From: DASUNQ01 sp035536455
GTDB taxonomy: Bacteria; Acidobacteriota; Thermoanaerobaculia; Multivoradales; UBA5704
Direction: 5' to 3'
Assembly: GCA_035536455.1 (NCBI GenBank)
Contig: DATLOC010000026.1
Location: 1-64,000 of the forward strand
DNA length: 64,000 nt
Position numbers and translations under genes: made by a program. The stretch's first letter is position 1, and each line of letters starts with the position of its first letter. This document shows, in pieces, positions 45,943 through 53,947 of the stretch. The notes beneath the pieces were generated by a model. It was not told where the DNA came from, did no database searches, and was given only the letters and a program-made list of their open reading frames with translations.

Positions 45943-46479
45943 ATGGGTTTGATCCAGTTCGCCAAGGACGTGGGCCGGAAGCTCCGGCTCGGGGACGACG
46001 AGCCGCAGCAGCCGGCGGGGGGTGCCGGGCACCCTTCCACCCAGCAGGTGCAGGATCTGCACGACCGGCGGCGCGCCGCCGCGTTGGTCAAGGTGGTCGA
46101 GCAGATGGGCTTCAAGGTCCAGGACTTCAGCGTCCGCGTGGACGGCGACAAGGCCGTCGTCAAGGGGAAGGCGGCCAGCCAGGAGGAGCGCGAGAAGGTG
46201 GCGCTCCTGGTCGGCAACCACGAGGGGATCGGCTCGGTCGACGACCAGATGACGGTCGGCGGCGGCGCCGTGGGGGCGTCGTATCAGGGGCAGGGACAGT
46301 TCTACACGGTCGTCAAGGGCGACACCCTGTCGAAGATCGCCAAGCAGCACTACGGCGACGCCAACGCCTACAACCGGATCTTCGAGGCCAACCGGCCGCT
46401 GCTCAAGGACGCGGACGAAATCTACCCCGGCCAGGTGCTGCGCATCCCGGCGCAGACCGAGGCGCCGACGCGGGCGTAG
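45943..46479 (+). CDS. BON-LysM protein (Kbp/YgaU-like)
   Basis: A 178-residue protein, ATG 45943 with AAGGAGGA upstream. It starts MGLIQFAKDVGRKL, has a BON domain (about 40-105, with FSVRVDGDKAVVKGKA) and a C-terminal LysM domain (about 125-172, with YTVVKGDTLSKIAKQHYGD and IYPGQVLRIP). This is the layout of E. coli Kbp, a small cytoplasmic potassium-binding protein of the osmotic response. It ends in TAG at 46477-46479. The same frame then stays open for 100 more codons through fourteen heptad repeats to a TGA at 46780, so the protein may once have had, or may still have by readthrough, a repetitive tail. Confidence 0.9.
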   Translation: MGLIQFAKDVGRKLRLGDDEPQQPAGGAGHPSTQQVQDLHDRRRAAALVKVVEQMGFKVQDFSVRVDGDKAVVKGKAASQEEREKVALLVGNHEGIGSVDDQMTVGGGAVGASYQGQGQFYTVVKGDTLSKIAKQHYGDANAYNRIFEANRPLLKDADEIYPGQVLRIPAQTEAPTRA

Positions 46480-46773
46480 AACCCAGCGGGTTCGCCGGCG
46501 GACCCAGCCGGTTCGCCGGCCGACCCACTCGGTTCCGGCGGAGATCCACTGGGTTCCGCCGTAGATCCACTCGGTTCCCCCGCTGATCCACTGGGTTCAG
46601 CCGCTGATCCACTGGGTTCGCCCGCTGATCCACCGGGTTCGCCCGCTGATCCAGTGCGTTCGGCCGCTGAACCACTGGGTTCCGCCGCGGATCCAGTGGG
46701 TTTGGCCGTTGAACCAGTGGGTTCGGCGGCTGATCCAATGGGTTCGGCCGCCGAACCACTGAGTTCGTCGTTT
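46480..46773 (+). repeat. Fourteen 21-bp tandem repeats between two convergent stops
   Basis: Exactly fourteen units of 21 bases with consensus GATCCACTGGGTTCGGCCGC plus T fill the gap from the TAG of the BON-LysM gene to the TAA of the convergent acetyltransferase-propeller gene. No unit has an indel. In the frame of the BON-LysM gene each unit reads D/E-P-L/V-G-S-A/P-A. Differences between units concentrate at the third codon positions of that frame (GAT/GAC/GAA, TCG/TCC/TCA, GCT/GCC/GCG), which suggests past selection as protein. All other frames are also open because the period is a multiple of three, so open frames alone prove nothing. Confidence 0.93.
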
Positions 46774-48424
46774 ACTTCGTGAGCGGCAGCAACTTCGGCG
46801 CCGAGAGCCCCGCCGGACCGACGGTGCGGACAACGAGACCGGAGCCTTCGGCCGTCGCGACACAGCCGTGAAGCACGAGCCACGCCCCTTCGCGCGGCGC
46901 GAGAAGGTGGGAGACGGCGAGGCGGGCTTCGCCCTTGGTGCGGACGGTCGAGGGCGCCTGCGTGACGACGCGCCAGTCGGTCGTGGCGTCCAGCTCCGTG
47001 AGATAGAGCCGCTCGTCGCTCGGGACGCGGCGGTCGAACCAGGCGAGCTGGAGCGGCCCGCGCTGCACGCCGACCGGCAGGTCCACCCAGAAGTCGCTCC
47101 CCTGGCGCCAACTGTCGGTCACGCGCGCCGTGCCCCACGGCGTCCACAGCGAGCGCGTCCACTTCTTGCCGCCGTCGCGCGAGACGTAGACGGCGCCGTC
47201 GGCCGAGAGGTAGGCGGCGGCGTTGCCGGCGAGCGGCACCACCTGCCCGCGCCGGTTGGCCGGCAGCACCGGCAGCCCGCTCACCCAGTGCGCCGGGCGC
47301 CCCGAGGCGGCGAAGAGTCCGCTCCCCGAGAGGACGCCGTCCTTCCGCTGCGGTGCCGGGATCGCCTCCGGCGGGCCGGAGGCGGCGATCAGCAGGCTCC
47401 CCTTCGACTTCCACTCGCGCGCCCCGGTCTCCAGGCGGAAGGCCCAGGCCGTCATCCGGCCGCCCTCCTGCCGCTGGCCATGGAGCACGATCCAGGGATG
47501 GCCGGTGTCGTCCCAGGTCGAGGCGGCGGTGCTCACCGACGGCGCCGCGAACGACTCGCCGAGCGGCTTCCAGACGCCGCCCTCCCATCGCACCGGCTGG
47601 ATGCAAGTGGGGCCGCACGGCAGGACCGAAAGGATCGGGCCCGGCCCCACCGAGCCGCCGGAGCGCCCCTGCGTCCGGTCTTCGTGGAGCCGCGCGGCGC
47701 CGCCGCCGGCGGGCAGCTCGACGATCCAGCCGCGCCCGCCGTCGCGCCCCGGCAGGGCGAGGAGGGTGAGCCCGGACTTCGTGTCGACGCCGATCGGCGT
47801 GATCGACGTGGCGTCGTCGCACAGCTTGAGCGGCGCGGCGGCGAGCGGCGCCGCGGGCAGGAGCGCCGCGAGGAGCAGGAGCGCGACGGTCAGAGGGGTG
47901 CGGCGGGCGCCGACCTCGCGCGCCGGGATGCCGGCGACGACGGCGCCGGCGGGGACGTCGTGCAGCACCACGGCGTTGGCGCCGATCGCGGCGTCGTCGC
48001 CGACGGCGATGCCGCCGAGCACCTTCGCGCCGGCGCCGACCGTCACCCGGTTGCCGACGCGCGGGCAGTCCAGCTCGTCGAAGCGTGCCTCGCCCAGGGT
48101 GACGCCGTGGAGGAGCGTGCAGTCCTCGCCGATCACCGTCCGCCCGCCGACGACCAGCCCGACGCCGTGCGCCACGATGCAGCCGCCGCCGATCTCGGCG
48201 CGCGGCAGGATGTCCACCGCGCAGGCGCCGACCGCCCAGCGGCGGCAGACGGCGGGCAGCACCGGTACCCCCCAGCGCAGCAGGGTGTGCCCCATGCGGT
48301 AGGCGACGAGGGCCTGGAAGCCGGAGTCGAAGAGGAGGGCGTCGAAGAGGGCGAGCCAGAAGCCGCGCGCCTTGACGACGCGCAGGCGCGCGAAGTCGCG
48401 GCCGAGCCGCGGCCAGAGCGTCAC
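46772..48424 (-). CDS. Hexapeptide acetyltransferase (serine acetyltransferase-like) fused to a membrane anchor and a secreted propeller-like domain
   Basis: A 550-residue protein. GTG 48424 overlaps the stop of the deacetylase gene (GTGA). Residues about 1-175 are a CysE-type left-handed beta-helix acyltransferase with IVAHGVGLVVGGRTVIGEDC, LLHGVTLGE, and VGNRVTVGAGAKVLGGIAVG, ending GAVVAGIPAREV. Directly in frame follows GARRTPLTVALLLLAALLPA, which looks like a signal peptide or membrane anchor. Then come about 350 residues with propeller-like or BNR-like strands such as VYVSRDGGKKW. No ATG, GTG or TTG precedes the hydrophobic stretch, so either the two are truly fused or the second gene uses a CTG start. 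In this operon the first part probably acetylates a sugar or serine for polysaccharide synthesis. Confidence 0.7.
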   Translation of the reverse strand: MTLWPRLGRDFARLRVVKARGFWLALFDALLFDSGFQALVAYRMGHTLLRWGVPVLPAVCRRWAVGACAVDILPRAEIGGGCIVAHGVGLVVGGRTVIGEDCTLLHGVTLGEARFDELDCPRVGNRVTVGAGAKVLGGIAVGDDAAIGANAVVLHDVPAGAVVAGIPAREVGARRTPLTVALLLLAALLPAAPLAAAPLKLCDDATSITPIGVDTKSGLTLLALPGRDGGRGWIVELPAGGGAARLHEDRTQGRSGGSVGPGPILSVLPCGPTCIQPVRWEGGVWKPLGESFAAPSVSTAASTWDDTGHPWIVLHGQRQEGGRMTAWAFRLETGAREWKSKGSLLIAASGPPEAIPAPQRKDGVLSGSGLFAASGRPAHWVSGLPVLPANRRGQVVPLAGNAAAYLSADGAVYVSRDGGKKWTRSLWTPWGTARVTDSWRQGSDFWVDLPVGVQRGPLQLAWFDRRVPSDERLYLTELDATTDWRVVTQAPSTVRTKGEARLAVSHLLAPREGAWLVLHGCVATAEGSGLVVRTVGPAGLSAPKLLPLTK

Positions 48425-49197
48425 CGCGCGCCTCCGGAGGCGGGGCGGCGGAGGGCGGCGAGGACGCCGAGCCGCGGCAGGCGCTTCCAGAAGCGGTAGC
48501 GGCCGCTCGCCTTGAGCAGCAGCTCGAAGCGGCTCTCGCCGGGTGTCAGGAAGCTTCTGGGTAGGGAGAGCAGGTCCTCGCGGACGCCGGCCGGGCCGTG
48601 GCCTTCGATCGTGACCGCGGCCTCGTAGCCGGCGGCGCGGACGGCCGCGCGGGCGCGCTCGTTCCAGCGGCCGTATGGGTAGGAGAAGGTGAGGACGGGT
48701 GCGCCGAGGGCCGCTTCGAGGTCGCGGCGGGAGCCGGCGGCATCGTCCTCCAGCTCCTCCGGCGAGCAGGCGGTGAGGTCGAGGTGCTTCCGTCCGTGCG
48801 ACCCGAGCTCGATCCCTTGGCCCGCGATCTCCCGCAGCTCGTCGGCGGACATCAGCCGCTCGCACCGCTCGCCCGCTTCGCGGTCCCAACTGTTCTCCCC
48901 ACCCAGCTCTCCGCTCACCGCGAACACCGTCGCCGTCATGCCGCGCGCCAGAAGCTCGGGCAGGGCGTGCTCGGCGAAGCAGCGGCAGCCGTCGTCGAAC
49001 GTGAGCACGACGCTCCGTCCCGCCGGCTCCCCGCCGGCCCGCGCCGCATCCGCGAGGGTCAGCGTGCGGTAGCCGGCCGCGGCCAGCGCGTCGAGGTGGC
49101 GCGCCAGCTCGGCGCGCGGCAGGTAGCTGTCGGGATGGAGCGGCGGCGGCTCGAGGGGGCCGCCGGCGACGTGGTGGAGCATCAGGATCGGGATCAT
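48421..49197 (-). CDS. Polysaccharide deacetylase (NodB domain, CE4)
   Basis: A 258-residue protein, ATG 49197 overlapping the stop of the GT4 gene (ATGA). It starts MIPILMLHHVAGGP and has the NodB motifs: TFDDG with the catalytic base and metal-binding aspartates, SHGRKHLDL with the HxxxH metal ligands, and FSYPYGRWNE in motif 3. It would remove N- or O-acetyl groups from a polysaccharide or lipid-linked sugar. There is no signal peptide, so cytoplasmic action on a lipid-linked intermediate is possible. The stop is overlapped by the acetyltransferase start. Confidence 0.92.
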   Translation of the reverse strand: MIPILMLHHVAGGPLEPPPLHPDSYLPRAELARHLDALAAAGYRTLTLADAARAGGEPAGRSVVLTFDDGCRCFAEHALPELLARGMTATVFAVSGELGGENSWDREAGERCERLMSADELREIAGQGIELGSHGRKHLDLTACSPEELEDDAAGSRRDLEAALGAPVLTFSYPYGRWNERARAAVRAAGYEAAVTIEGHGPAGVREDLLSLPRSFLTPGESRFELLLKASGRYRFWKRLPRLGVLAALRRPASGGAR

Positions 49198-50303
49198 GGC
49201 GCCGCCTCGGCGGCCACCTGGGCGAACAGCTCGGCGTAGCCGCGGGCGGTGGCGGCGAAAGGGAAGCGCTCGGCCCGCCGGCGGGGGAGGTCCCCCCAGG
49301 GACGCCGGAGCGTCTCGGCCAGGGCGGCGGCGTAGGCGTCGGGGTCGGCGACGGCGCAGAACGTCCCCGCCTCGCCGATCACCTCCCGCCGCACCGCGTC
49401 GTCGGGCGCCACGCAGGGGAGACCGCAGGCCATCGCTTCGAGGTATGTCAGGCCGAAGGACTCCGTGAACGACGGCATCGTAAAGCAATCGGCGGCGGCG
49501 TACCAGGCGGGCATCTCGGCGCGCGGCACGCTGGCGCGCAGGTAGCGCCCTGGGCCGAGCCGGCTAGCGGCAAGGGCGTCGAGGGCCGGCGCTGCCGGGC
49601 CGTCGCCGAGCACGGCGAGGCTTCCCTCTCCCATACGCGCCACCGCATCGACGGTCAGCTCGAAGCGCTTGTGCGCGTCGAGGGCGCCGGCGGCGAGGAC
49701 GAGCGGGCGGGGGAGCGGGCCCACGGCCGCGGCCGGCGGCAGGCCCGGGCGGAAGCGCTCGAGGTCGATGCCGTGCGGGATGACGGCGACCCGCGCCCGC
49801 GGCGCCCGCGCGCGGATCATCCGCGCCGCGGCCTCGGTGAAGGTTACGACGCGGTTCGGTTTCTGGCGCGCGAAGGCGCCCTCCCACTTGGGGTCTACGC
49901 CGTGGGCGATATCGACGAAGGGAACGCCGCGCAGGCGGCGCAGGAGGCGCGCCGCCCAGGCACCGGCGAGCCCGCCTTCCATGACCACGACGTCGAAGCC
50001 GCCGCGCCAGAGCCGCGGCAGGGCGGCAACCGCGGCGGTGCCCCATTCGAGGCTCAGCGGATCGAGGAACAGGGTGTCGAGCGCCTTCCTACCCAGCCGC
50101 GTCTTGCTGTAGACGGCGTTGACGAAGCGGTTGTCGCGCGGCAGTGACCGCAGCGGGACGTGCGGCAGCGGCGCCGGGCCGCGGGAGAAGACCACCGGCT
50201 GGACGCCGTGGCGTTCGGCGAGCGCGGCCGCCAGCTCGACGACGAACGCCTCCGCCCCGCGCTCGACGACGCCGACCCCCGGCATCACGAACGCGACCTT
50301 CAC
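49194..50303 (-). CDS. GT-B glycosyltransferase, family 4
   Basis: A 369-residue protein, GTG 50303 overlapping the flippase stop (GTGA). The N-terminus VKVAFVMPGVGVVERGAEAF has the glycine-rich acceptor loop. The donor lobe has RVAVIPHGIDLERFRPGLPP, LVLAAGALDAHKRFELTVDA and PSFTESFGLTYLEAMACGLP with the EX7E pair, typical of GT4 enzymes of the WaaG/WbaZ kind. It would add a sugar to the growing surface glycan at the inner face of the membrane. Overlaps on both sides show strict co-translation. Confidence 0.92.
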   Translation of the reverse strand: MKVAFVMPGVGVVERGAEAFVVELAAALAERHGVQPVVFSRGPAPLPHVPLRSLPRDNRFVNAVYSKTRLGRKALDTLFLDPLSLEWGTAAVAALPRLWRGGFDVVVMEGGLAGAWAARLLRRLRGVPFVDIAHGVDPKWEGAFARQKPNRVVTFTEAAARMIRARAPRARVAVIPHGIDLERFRPGLPPAAAVGPLPRPLVLAAGALDAHKRFELTVDAVARMGEGSLAVLGDGPAAPALDALAASRLGPGRYLRASVPRAEMPAWYAAADCFTMPSFTESFGLTYLEAMACGLPCVAPDDAVRREVIGEAGTFCAVADPDAYAAALAETLRRPWGDLPRRRAERFPFAATARGYAELFAQVAAEAAP

Positions 50304-51751
50304 GCGCCCTCCGCCGCCGCGGCCACGGCCGGCGCGGCGAAGAGCCGGCGCAGCGGCCCGGCGAAGCGGGCGAGGAGGACGAGCCCGGCGATCGCCGCCG
50401 CCGCGACGGACGCCGCGAGCCGCGCCCAGGAGCCGTCGGGGAAGAGCCAGGCCGCGGCGAGGAAGAGCGGCAATGGCAGGAGGTAGACGAACAGCAGGTC
50501 GCCGGTGAGCCGCCAGAAGAGCGGGCCGCAGACGCGCGCCACCCGCCAGGCCATCAGTAGGTTGCCGAGGAGGAGGTAGTTGGCCCAGGCCATCCCCGGC
50601 GCGCCCATGGCGCGCGTCAGGAGCGCGCCGAAGCCGACGAGCGAGAGGAGGTTGAGCCCGACGACCGCCAGCCAGGCGCGGTCCTGGCCTTCGACCTTGA
50701 GCAGCTCGCCGCCGAGGCGCGAATAGGGATCGGTGAGCGGCACGAAGCAGAGGATCTGGAGGAGCGGCACCGCCGGGCGCCAGTTCTCGCCGACCAGGAC
50801 CTTCAGCAGCACCACCTCGGCGTTGAAGAAGAGGAAGTAGGCGGCGAGGGTCTCGAGCGCCAGGATCGACACCGTGCCGTAGCGGTAGGCGCCGAGGTAG
50901 CGCGTGCGGTCGCCGCGGTACTCGACGAGCGCCGGGTAGAGGACGCGGGCAATCGCCGGCAGCACCAGCTCCTGGAGGCGGAACCCCCAGTCGCGCGCCT
51001 TGCCGAACTGCCCGACCACGTAGGCGCCGCCGCCGAAGGCGCCGAGGACGAAGCGGGCGACGTACGGCATCGGCAGCGCGAGGAGCGCGATGGCGAAGAG
51101 CAGCAGGCTCTTGCGCACCAGCTCGAGCGCGCGGCCCGGCTCGCGCTGCAGCGGGATCCGCCCCCAGGCGCGCCGCCAGAGGAGCGCGGCGAAGAGCGCG
51201 CCGCTCGCGAGCTGCCCCCAGACCAGCGCCCACACCCCCCAGCCCTGCGCCGCCAGCGCGATCCCCACCGCCGCGAAGGCGAGCCCGCGCAGGATCTCCG
51301 GCCCGACCAGCCGCCCCACCTCGAGCCGCCGCTCGAAAAAGACCTTGGGGACGACGGCGAGCCCGTCGAGCAGCACGAAGAGCGCGTAGAGCCGCAGCAC
51401 CGCCGGCAGCCCGGGATCGAGCGGCGCGAAGAGCCCGGCGCCGAGCGCCAGCGCGGCGGTGATGAGCACCGACGAGCTCGCGATCCAGACGAACGCGGCG
51501 CCGTACGACTGCCGCTCGTCCCGCACCAGCTGGTAGGGGAGCCCGAGGTCGCGGAAGATCCCGGCGACGACCACGATCCCGAGCGCCAGGTCGAAGAGCC
51601 CGTGCCCGGAAGGCAGGATGAGCCGCGCCAGCGCCAGGTCGGCGACCGCCCGGATCGCCACTCGCCCGAGCTGGCTGCCGTAAGCCGCCAGCGTCGAGGC
51701 GACGACCCGCTTCTCCGTGCTCGCGCCGCCCGCCGCCTCCGGCCCCCTCAC
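50300..51751 (-). CDS. Lipid-linked oligosaccharide flippase (Wzx/RfbX-like, MOP superfamily)
   Basis: A 483-residue protein with about 12-14 membrane helices. GTG 51751 overlaps the GT2 stop. The N-terminal part has STLAAYGSQLGRVAIRAVAD and LGLPYQLVRDERQSYGAAFV, and the middle EILRGLAFAAVGIALAAQGW, as in polysaccharide-biosynthesis flippases. It moves undecaprenyl-linked oligosaccharides to the periplasmic face. The C-terminus is strongly hydrophobic and ends with a short basic tail. It stands between two glycosyltransferases in the coupled operon. Confidence 0.92.
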   Translation of the reverse strand: MRGPEAAGGASTEKRVVASTLAAYGSQLGRVAIRAVADLALARLILPSGHGLFDLALGIVVVAGIFRDLGLPYQLVRDERQSYGAAFVWIASSSVLITAALALGAGLFAPLDPGLPAVLRLYALFVLLDGLAVVPKVFFERRLEVGRLVGPEILRGLAFAAVGIALAAQGWGVWALVWGQLASGALFAALLWRRAWGRIPLQREPGRALELVRKSLLLFAIALLALPMPYVARFVLGAFGGGAYVVGQFGKARDWGFRLQELVLPAIARVLYPALVEYRGDRTRYLGAYRYGTVSILALETLAAYFLFFNAEVVLLKVLVGENWRPAVPLLQILCFVPLTDPYSRLGGELLKVEGQDRAWLAVVGLNLLSLVGFGALLTRAMGAPGMAWANYLLLGNLLMAWRVARVCGPLFWRLTGDLLFVYLLPLPLFLAAAWLFPDGSWARLAASVAAAAIAGLVLLARFAGPLRRLFAAPAVAAAAEGA

Positions 51752-52599
51752 GGCCAAGACTCCAGCACCGCCCGATACCAGGCCCGCTTGAAGGCGACGA
51801 CCCCCGGCAGCGCGTGGAGCGAGGTCAGCAAGCGCGGATGGCGAAGGAAGATGCCGACCGCCGAAGCCACCGCCTTCACCGGCGCCGCCCGCGCCAGCCG
51901 CTCCCGGCTCGCCCAGGTCGGCCCGGTCCCGAACGCCTCCGGATGGCGCGCGCGGAAGCGGTGGAAGTGCGCCCCATACCAAGCCGCGTGCGCCTCCACC
52001 TCCGCGAGACTCCCCCGCACCGCCGCATGCTCCACCACCGCCCCCGGCACGAACGCCGTCGCCACCCCGGCGCGTCGCGCCCGCAACACCCAGTCGTGGT
52101 CTTCACTAGTCGTCAGCGACTCGTCGAACCCCCCCACAACCTCCCAAGCCGCCCGCGTGCAGGCGAGATTCAAGCTTCCCAACGGCCGCCGCGTGTCCCG
52201 CTCCGCCGGCCGATCCGGCAGCAGCTCATGAAACGAAGCAATGTTGTCCGCCAGCGCCCACCGCCCCCCGCCCCGCGAAAAGGTCACCGCTCCCCCCGCC
52301 ACCGGCGCCGCGTCCAACCCCCGATCGAGCCCCGCCAGCCACCCCGGCAACGGCAGACAGTCCGCATCCGTGAAAAAAATCCGCTCCCCCCGCGCCTCAG
52401 CCACCCCCAAGTTCCGAACCGCCGCCGGATTGAGCCGCGCCTCCGTCTCCACGAAACGCACACTTCCATCCCGCGGCACGAGCCCATGCGAGTCCCGCCC
52501 CACAACCAGCACTTCCGTCTCTCCCTGCACGCTGAGCCCCTCCAACGTCCTTCCCACGAAGGGCGAGTCCAAGCAAGGGACAACCACAGACCGAGTCAT
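51748..52599 (-). CDS. GT-A glycosyltransferase, family 2; first gene of the polysaccharide operon
   Basis: A 283-residue protein, ATG 52599 (MTRSVVVPCLDSPFVGRTLE). It has VRFVETEARLNPAAVRNLGV, the metal-binding IFFTDADCLPLPGW, GSLNLACTRAAWEVVGGFDE and the catalytic-side TTSEDHDWVLRARRAGVATA. The order is that of GT2 enzymes which add a sugar to a lipid-linked chain. A 28-bp inverted repeat and hairpin-rich region lies just upstream (52611-52774), so its leader would be strongly structured. Wobble positions near the 5' end use more A and T than neighbouring genes. Confidence 0.92.
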   Translation of the reverse strand: MTRSVVVPCLDSPFVGRTLEGLSVQGETEVLVVGRDSHGLVPRDGSVRFVETEARLNPAAVRNLGVAEARGERIFFTDADCLPLPGWLAGLDRGLDAAPVAGGAVTFSRGGGRWALADNIASFHELLPDRPAERDTRRPLGSLNLACTRAAWEVVGGFDESLTTSEDHDWVLRARRAGVATAFVPGAVVEHAAVRGSLAEVEAHAAWYGAHFHRFRARHPEAFGTGPTWASRERLARAAPVKAVASAVGIFLRHPRLLTSLHALPGVVAFKRAWYRAVLESWP

Positions 52600-52610
52600 A
52601 GGGCGGGGGA

Positions 52611-52774
52611 GGGAGCGTCGGGGGGCTTCCGGCGGGAAGCTCTGAGCAAGCGCCGGCAAGCCTCACCGCAGGCCACGGTCGAGGCCGCGCGCAGCGAAGC
52701 GCAGGCGCGCGCCTCAGATCCCGCAGTCCAACAACGCGCGCGCCGGTTCCCGCCGGAAGCCCCCCGACGCTCCC
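52611..52774. repeat. Intergenic element bounded by 28-bp perfect inverted repeats
   Basis: The bases 52611-52638 (GGGAGCGTCGGGGGGCTTCC and eight more) are the exact reverse complement of 52747-52774. The 108-base spacer carries a second near-perfect hairpin around GAGGCCGCGCGC and GCGCGCGCCTC (about 52681-52713). The element fills most of the gap between the dehydrogenase gene and the polysaccharide operon, both on the minus strand. It could act as terminator, attenuator or long leader structure for the operon, or be a small non-autonomous mobile element. Confidence 0.85.
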
Positions 52775-52810
52775 GGGGGCCTACCCTTTCTCCGCGCCGC
52801 ACCAGGGTTT

Positions 52811-53911
52811 TTAGCTCCGAGCCCGCCGCTCGCGCATCGTCCGCGCCCAGTGCTGCGGCCGAAGCGCCTTGATCTTGGCGATCCGCTCCTCCGCCACCCG
52901 CTCCGCCGCCTCATGCGTAGGAACCCCCTCGGCCCCCGCGATCTCGAACACCCGCATCAGATTCAGATAAATCCCCCGAGTCATCCGCATCGCCCGCTCG
53001 CGGTTGTACCCCGTCAGCTCGTTGTAAACGTTCATCAGCCCGCCCGCGTTGATCACGAAATCCGGCGCGTAGAGAATCCCCCGCTCGTGCAGCGCCCGCC
53101 CGTCCCGCGCCTCGTCCGCCAACTGATTGTTGGCCCCCCCCGCCACCACCGCGCAGCGCAGCCTCGGGATCGTCTCCTCGTTCAGCACCGCTCCCAGCGC
53201 GCAAGGCGCCAGCACGTCGCACTCCACCTCCAGGACCTCCTCCGGCCCGACCGGCTCCACCGCGTGCTCGTCGCGCGCCCGCGCCACCCGCTCCGGATCA
53301 ATGTCCGAGCCGAAGACCTTCGCCCCCTCCTTCCGCAGATACGAGGCGAGGTGCGAGCCGACGTTGCCCAGCCCCTGCACCGCCACCGAGCGCCCGGCGA
53401 GCGAAGCCTCGCCCCAGCGCCGGTGCGCCGCCGCCTTCATCCCCTGGAGGACGCCGTAGGCGGTGACCGGCGAAGGATCGCCGCCGCCGCCGTGCGCCGG
53501 CGAGACGCCGGTCACCCAGGTCGTCTCCGAGAGGATCAGCTCCATGTCCTCGGTGTCGGTGCCGACGTCCTCGGCCGTGATGTAGAGGCCGCCGAGCGAG
53601 TCCACGTACTGGCCGAACGAGCGGAAGAGCGCCTCCGACTTGTCGTGCTTCGGGTCGGCGAGGATCACCGCCTTGCCGCCCCCCAGGTTGATGCCCGCGG
53701 CGGCCGCCTTGTAGGTCATGCCGCGCGACAGCCGCAAGACGTCGATCAGCGCCTCGTCCCAGGAGGCGTAGGGCCACATCCGCACCCCGCCGAGGCCGGG
53801 CCCCAGCACCGTCGAGTGCACCGCGATGATCGCCTGCAGGCCGACGTCGGGGTTGGAGCAGAAGAGCACCCGCTCGTGCCCCATGTCGGCCAGTTGTCGG
53901 AACAGCTCCAT
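52811..53911 (-). CDS. Leucine/valine dehydrogenase (Glu/Leu/Phe/Val dehydrogenase family)
   Basis: A 366-residue protein. It has VGLQAIIAVHSTVLGPGLGG, GMTYKAAAAGINLGGGKAVI with the substrate lysines, the active-site region ITAEDVGTD, and the NAD site SVAVQGLGNVGSHLASYL. APCALGAVLNEETIPRL and VAGGANNQLAD are typical of the short branched-chain enzymes. It deaminates leucine or valine reversibly to the 2-oxo acid with NAD in the cytoplasm. Leucine and valine specificity cannot be separated by eye. The 3' part of the gene favours C-ending codons less strongly than most genes here. Confidence 0.93.
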   Translation of the reverse strand: MELFRQLADMGHERVLFCSNPDVGLQAIIAVHSTVLGPGLGGVRMWPYASWDEALIDVLRLSRGMTYKAAAAGINLGGGKAVILADPKHDKSEALFRSFGQYVDSLGGLYITAEDVGTDTEDMELILSETTWVTGVSPAHGGGGDPSPVTAYGVLQGMKAAAHRRWGEASLAGRSVAVQGLGNVGSHLASYLRKEGAKVFGSDIDPERVARARDEHAVEPVGPEEVLEVECDVLAPCALGAVLNEETIPRLRCAVVAGGANNQLADEARDGRALHERGILYAPDFVINAGGLMNVYNELTGYNRERAMRMTRGIYLNLMRVFEIAGAEGVPTHEAAERVAEERIAKIKALRPQHWARTMRERRARS

Positions 53912-53947
53912 GCGGCCCCCTCTCGCGGCGCGGTGGATCGCGCCGTT

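Noticed and set aside
46480..46773. CRISPR array
   Set aside because: The units are contiguous without unique spacers, have a period of 21 bases and differ from each other, and no cas genes are near.
46403..46863. Minus-strand frames with heptads such as NPVDQRA or HWISGRT over the 21-bp array
   Set aside because: Any frame through a 21-base array is open and periodic. Substitutions do not sit at third positions of these frames, unlike the plus-strand BON-LysM frame.
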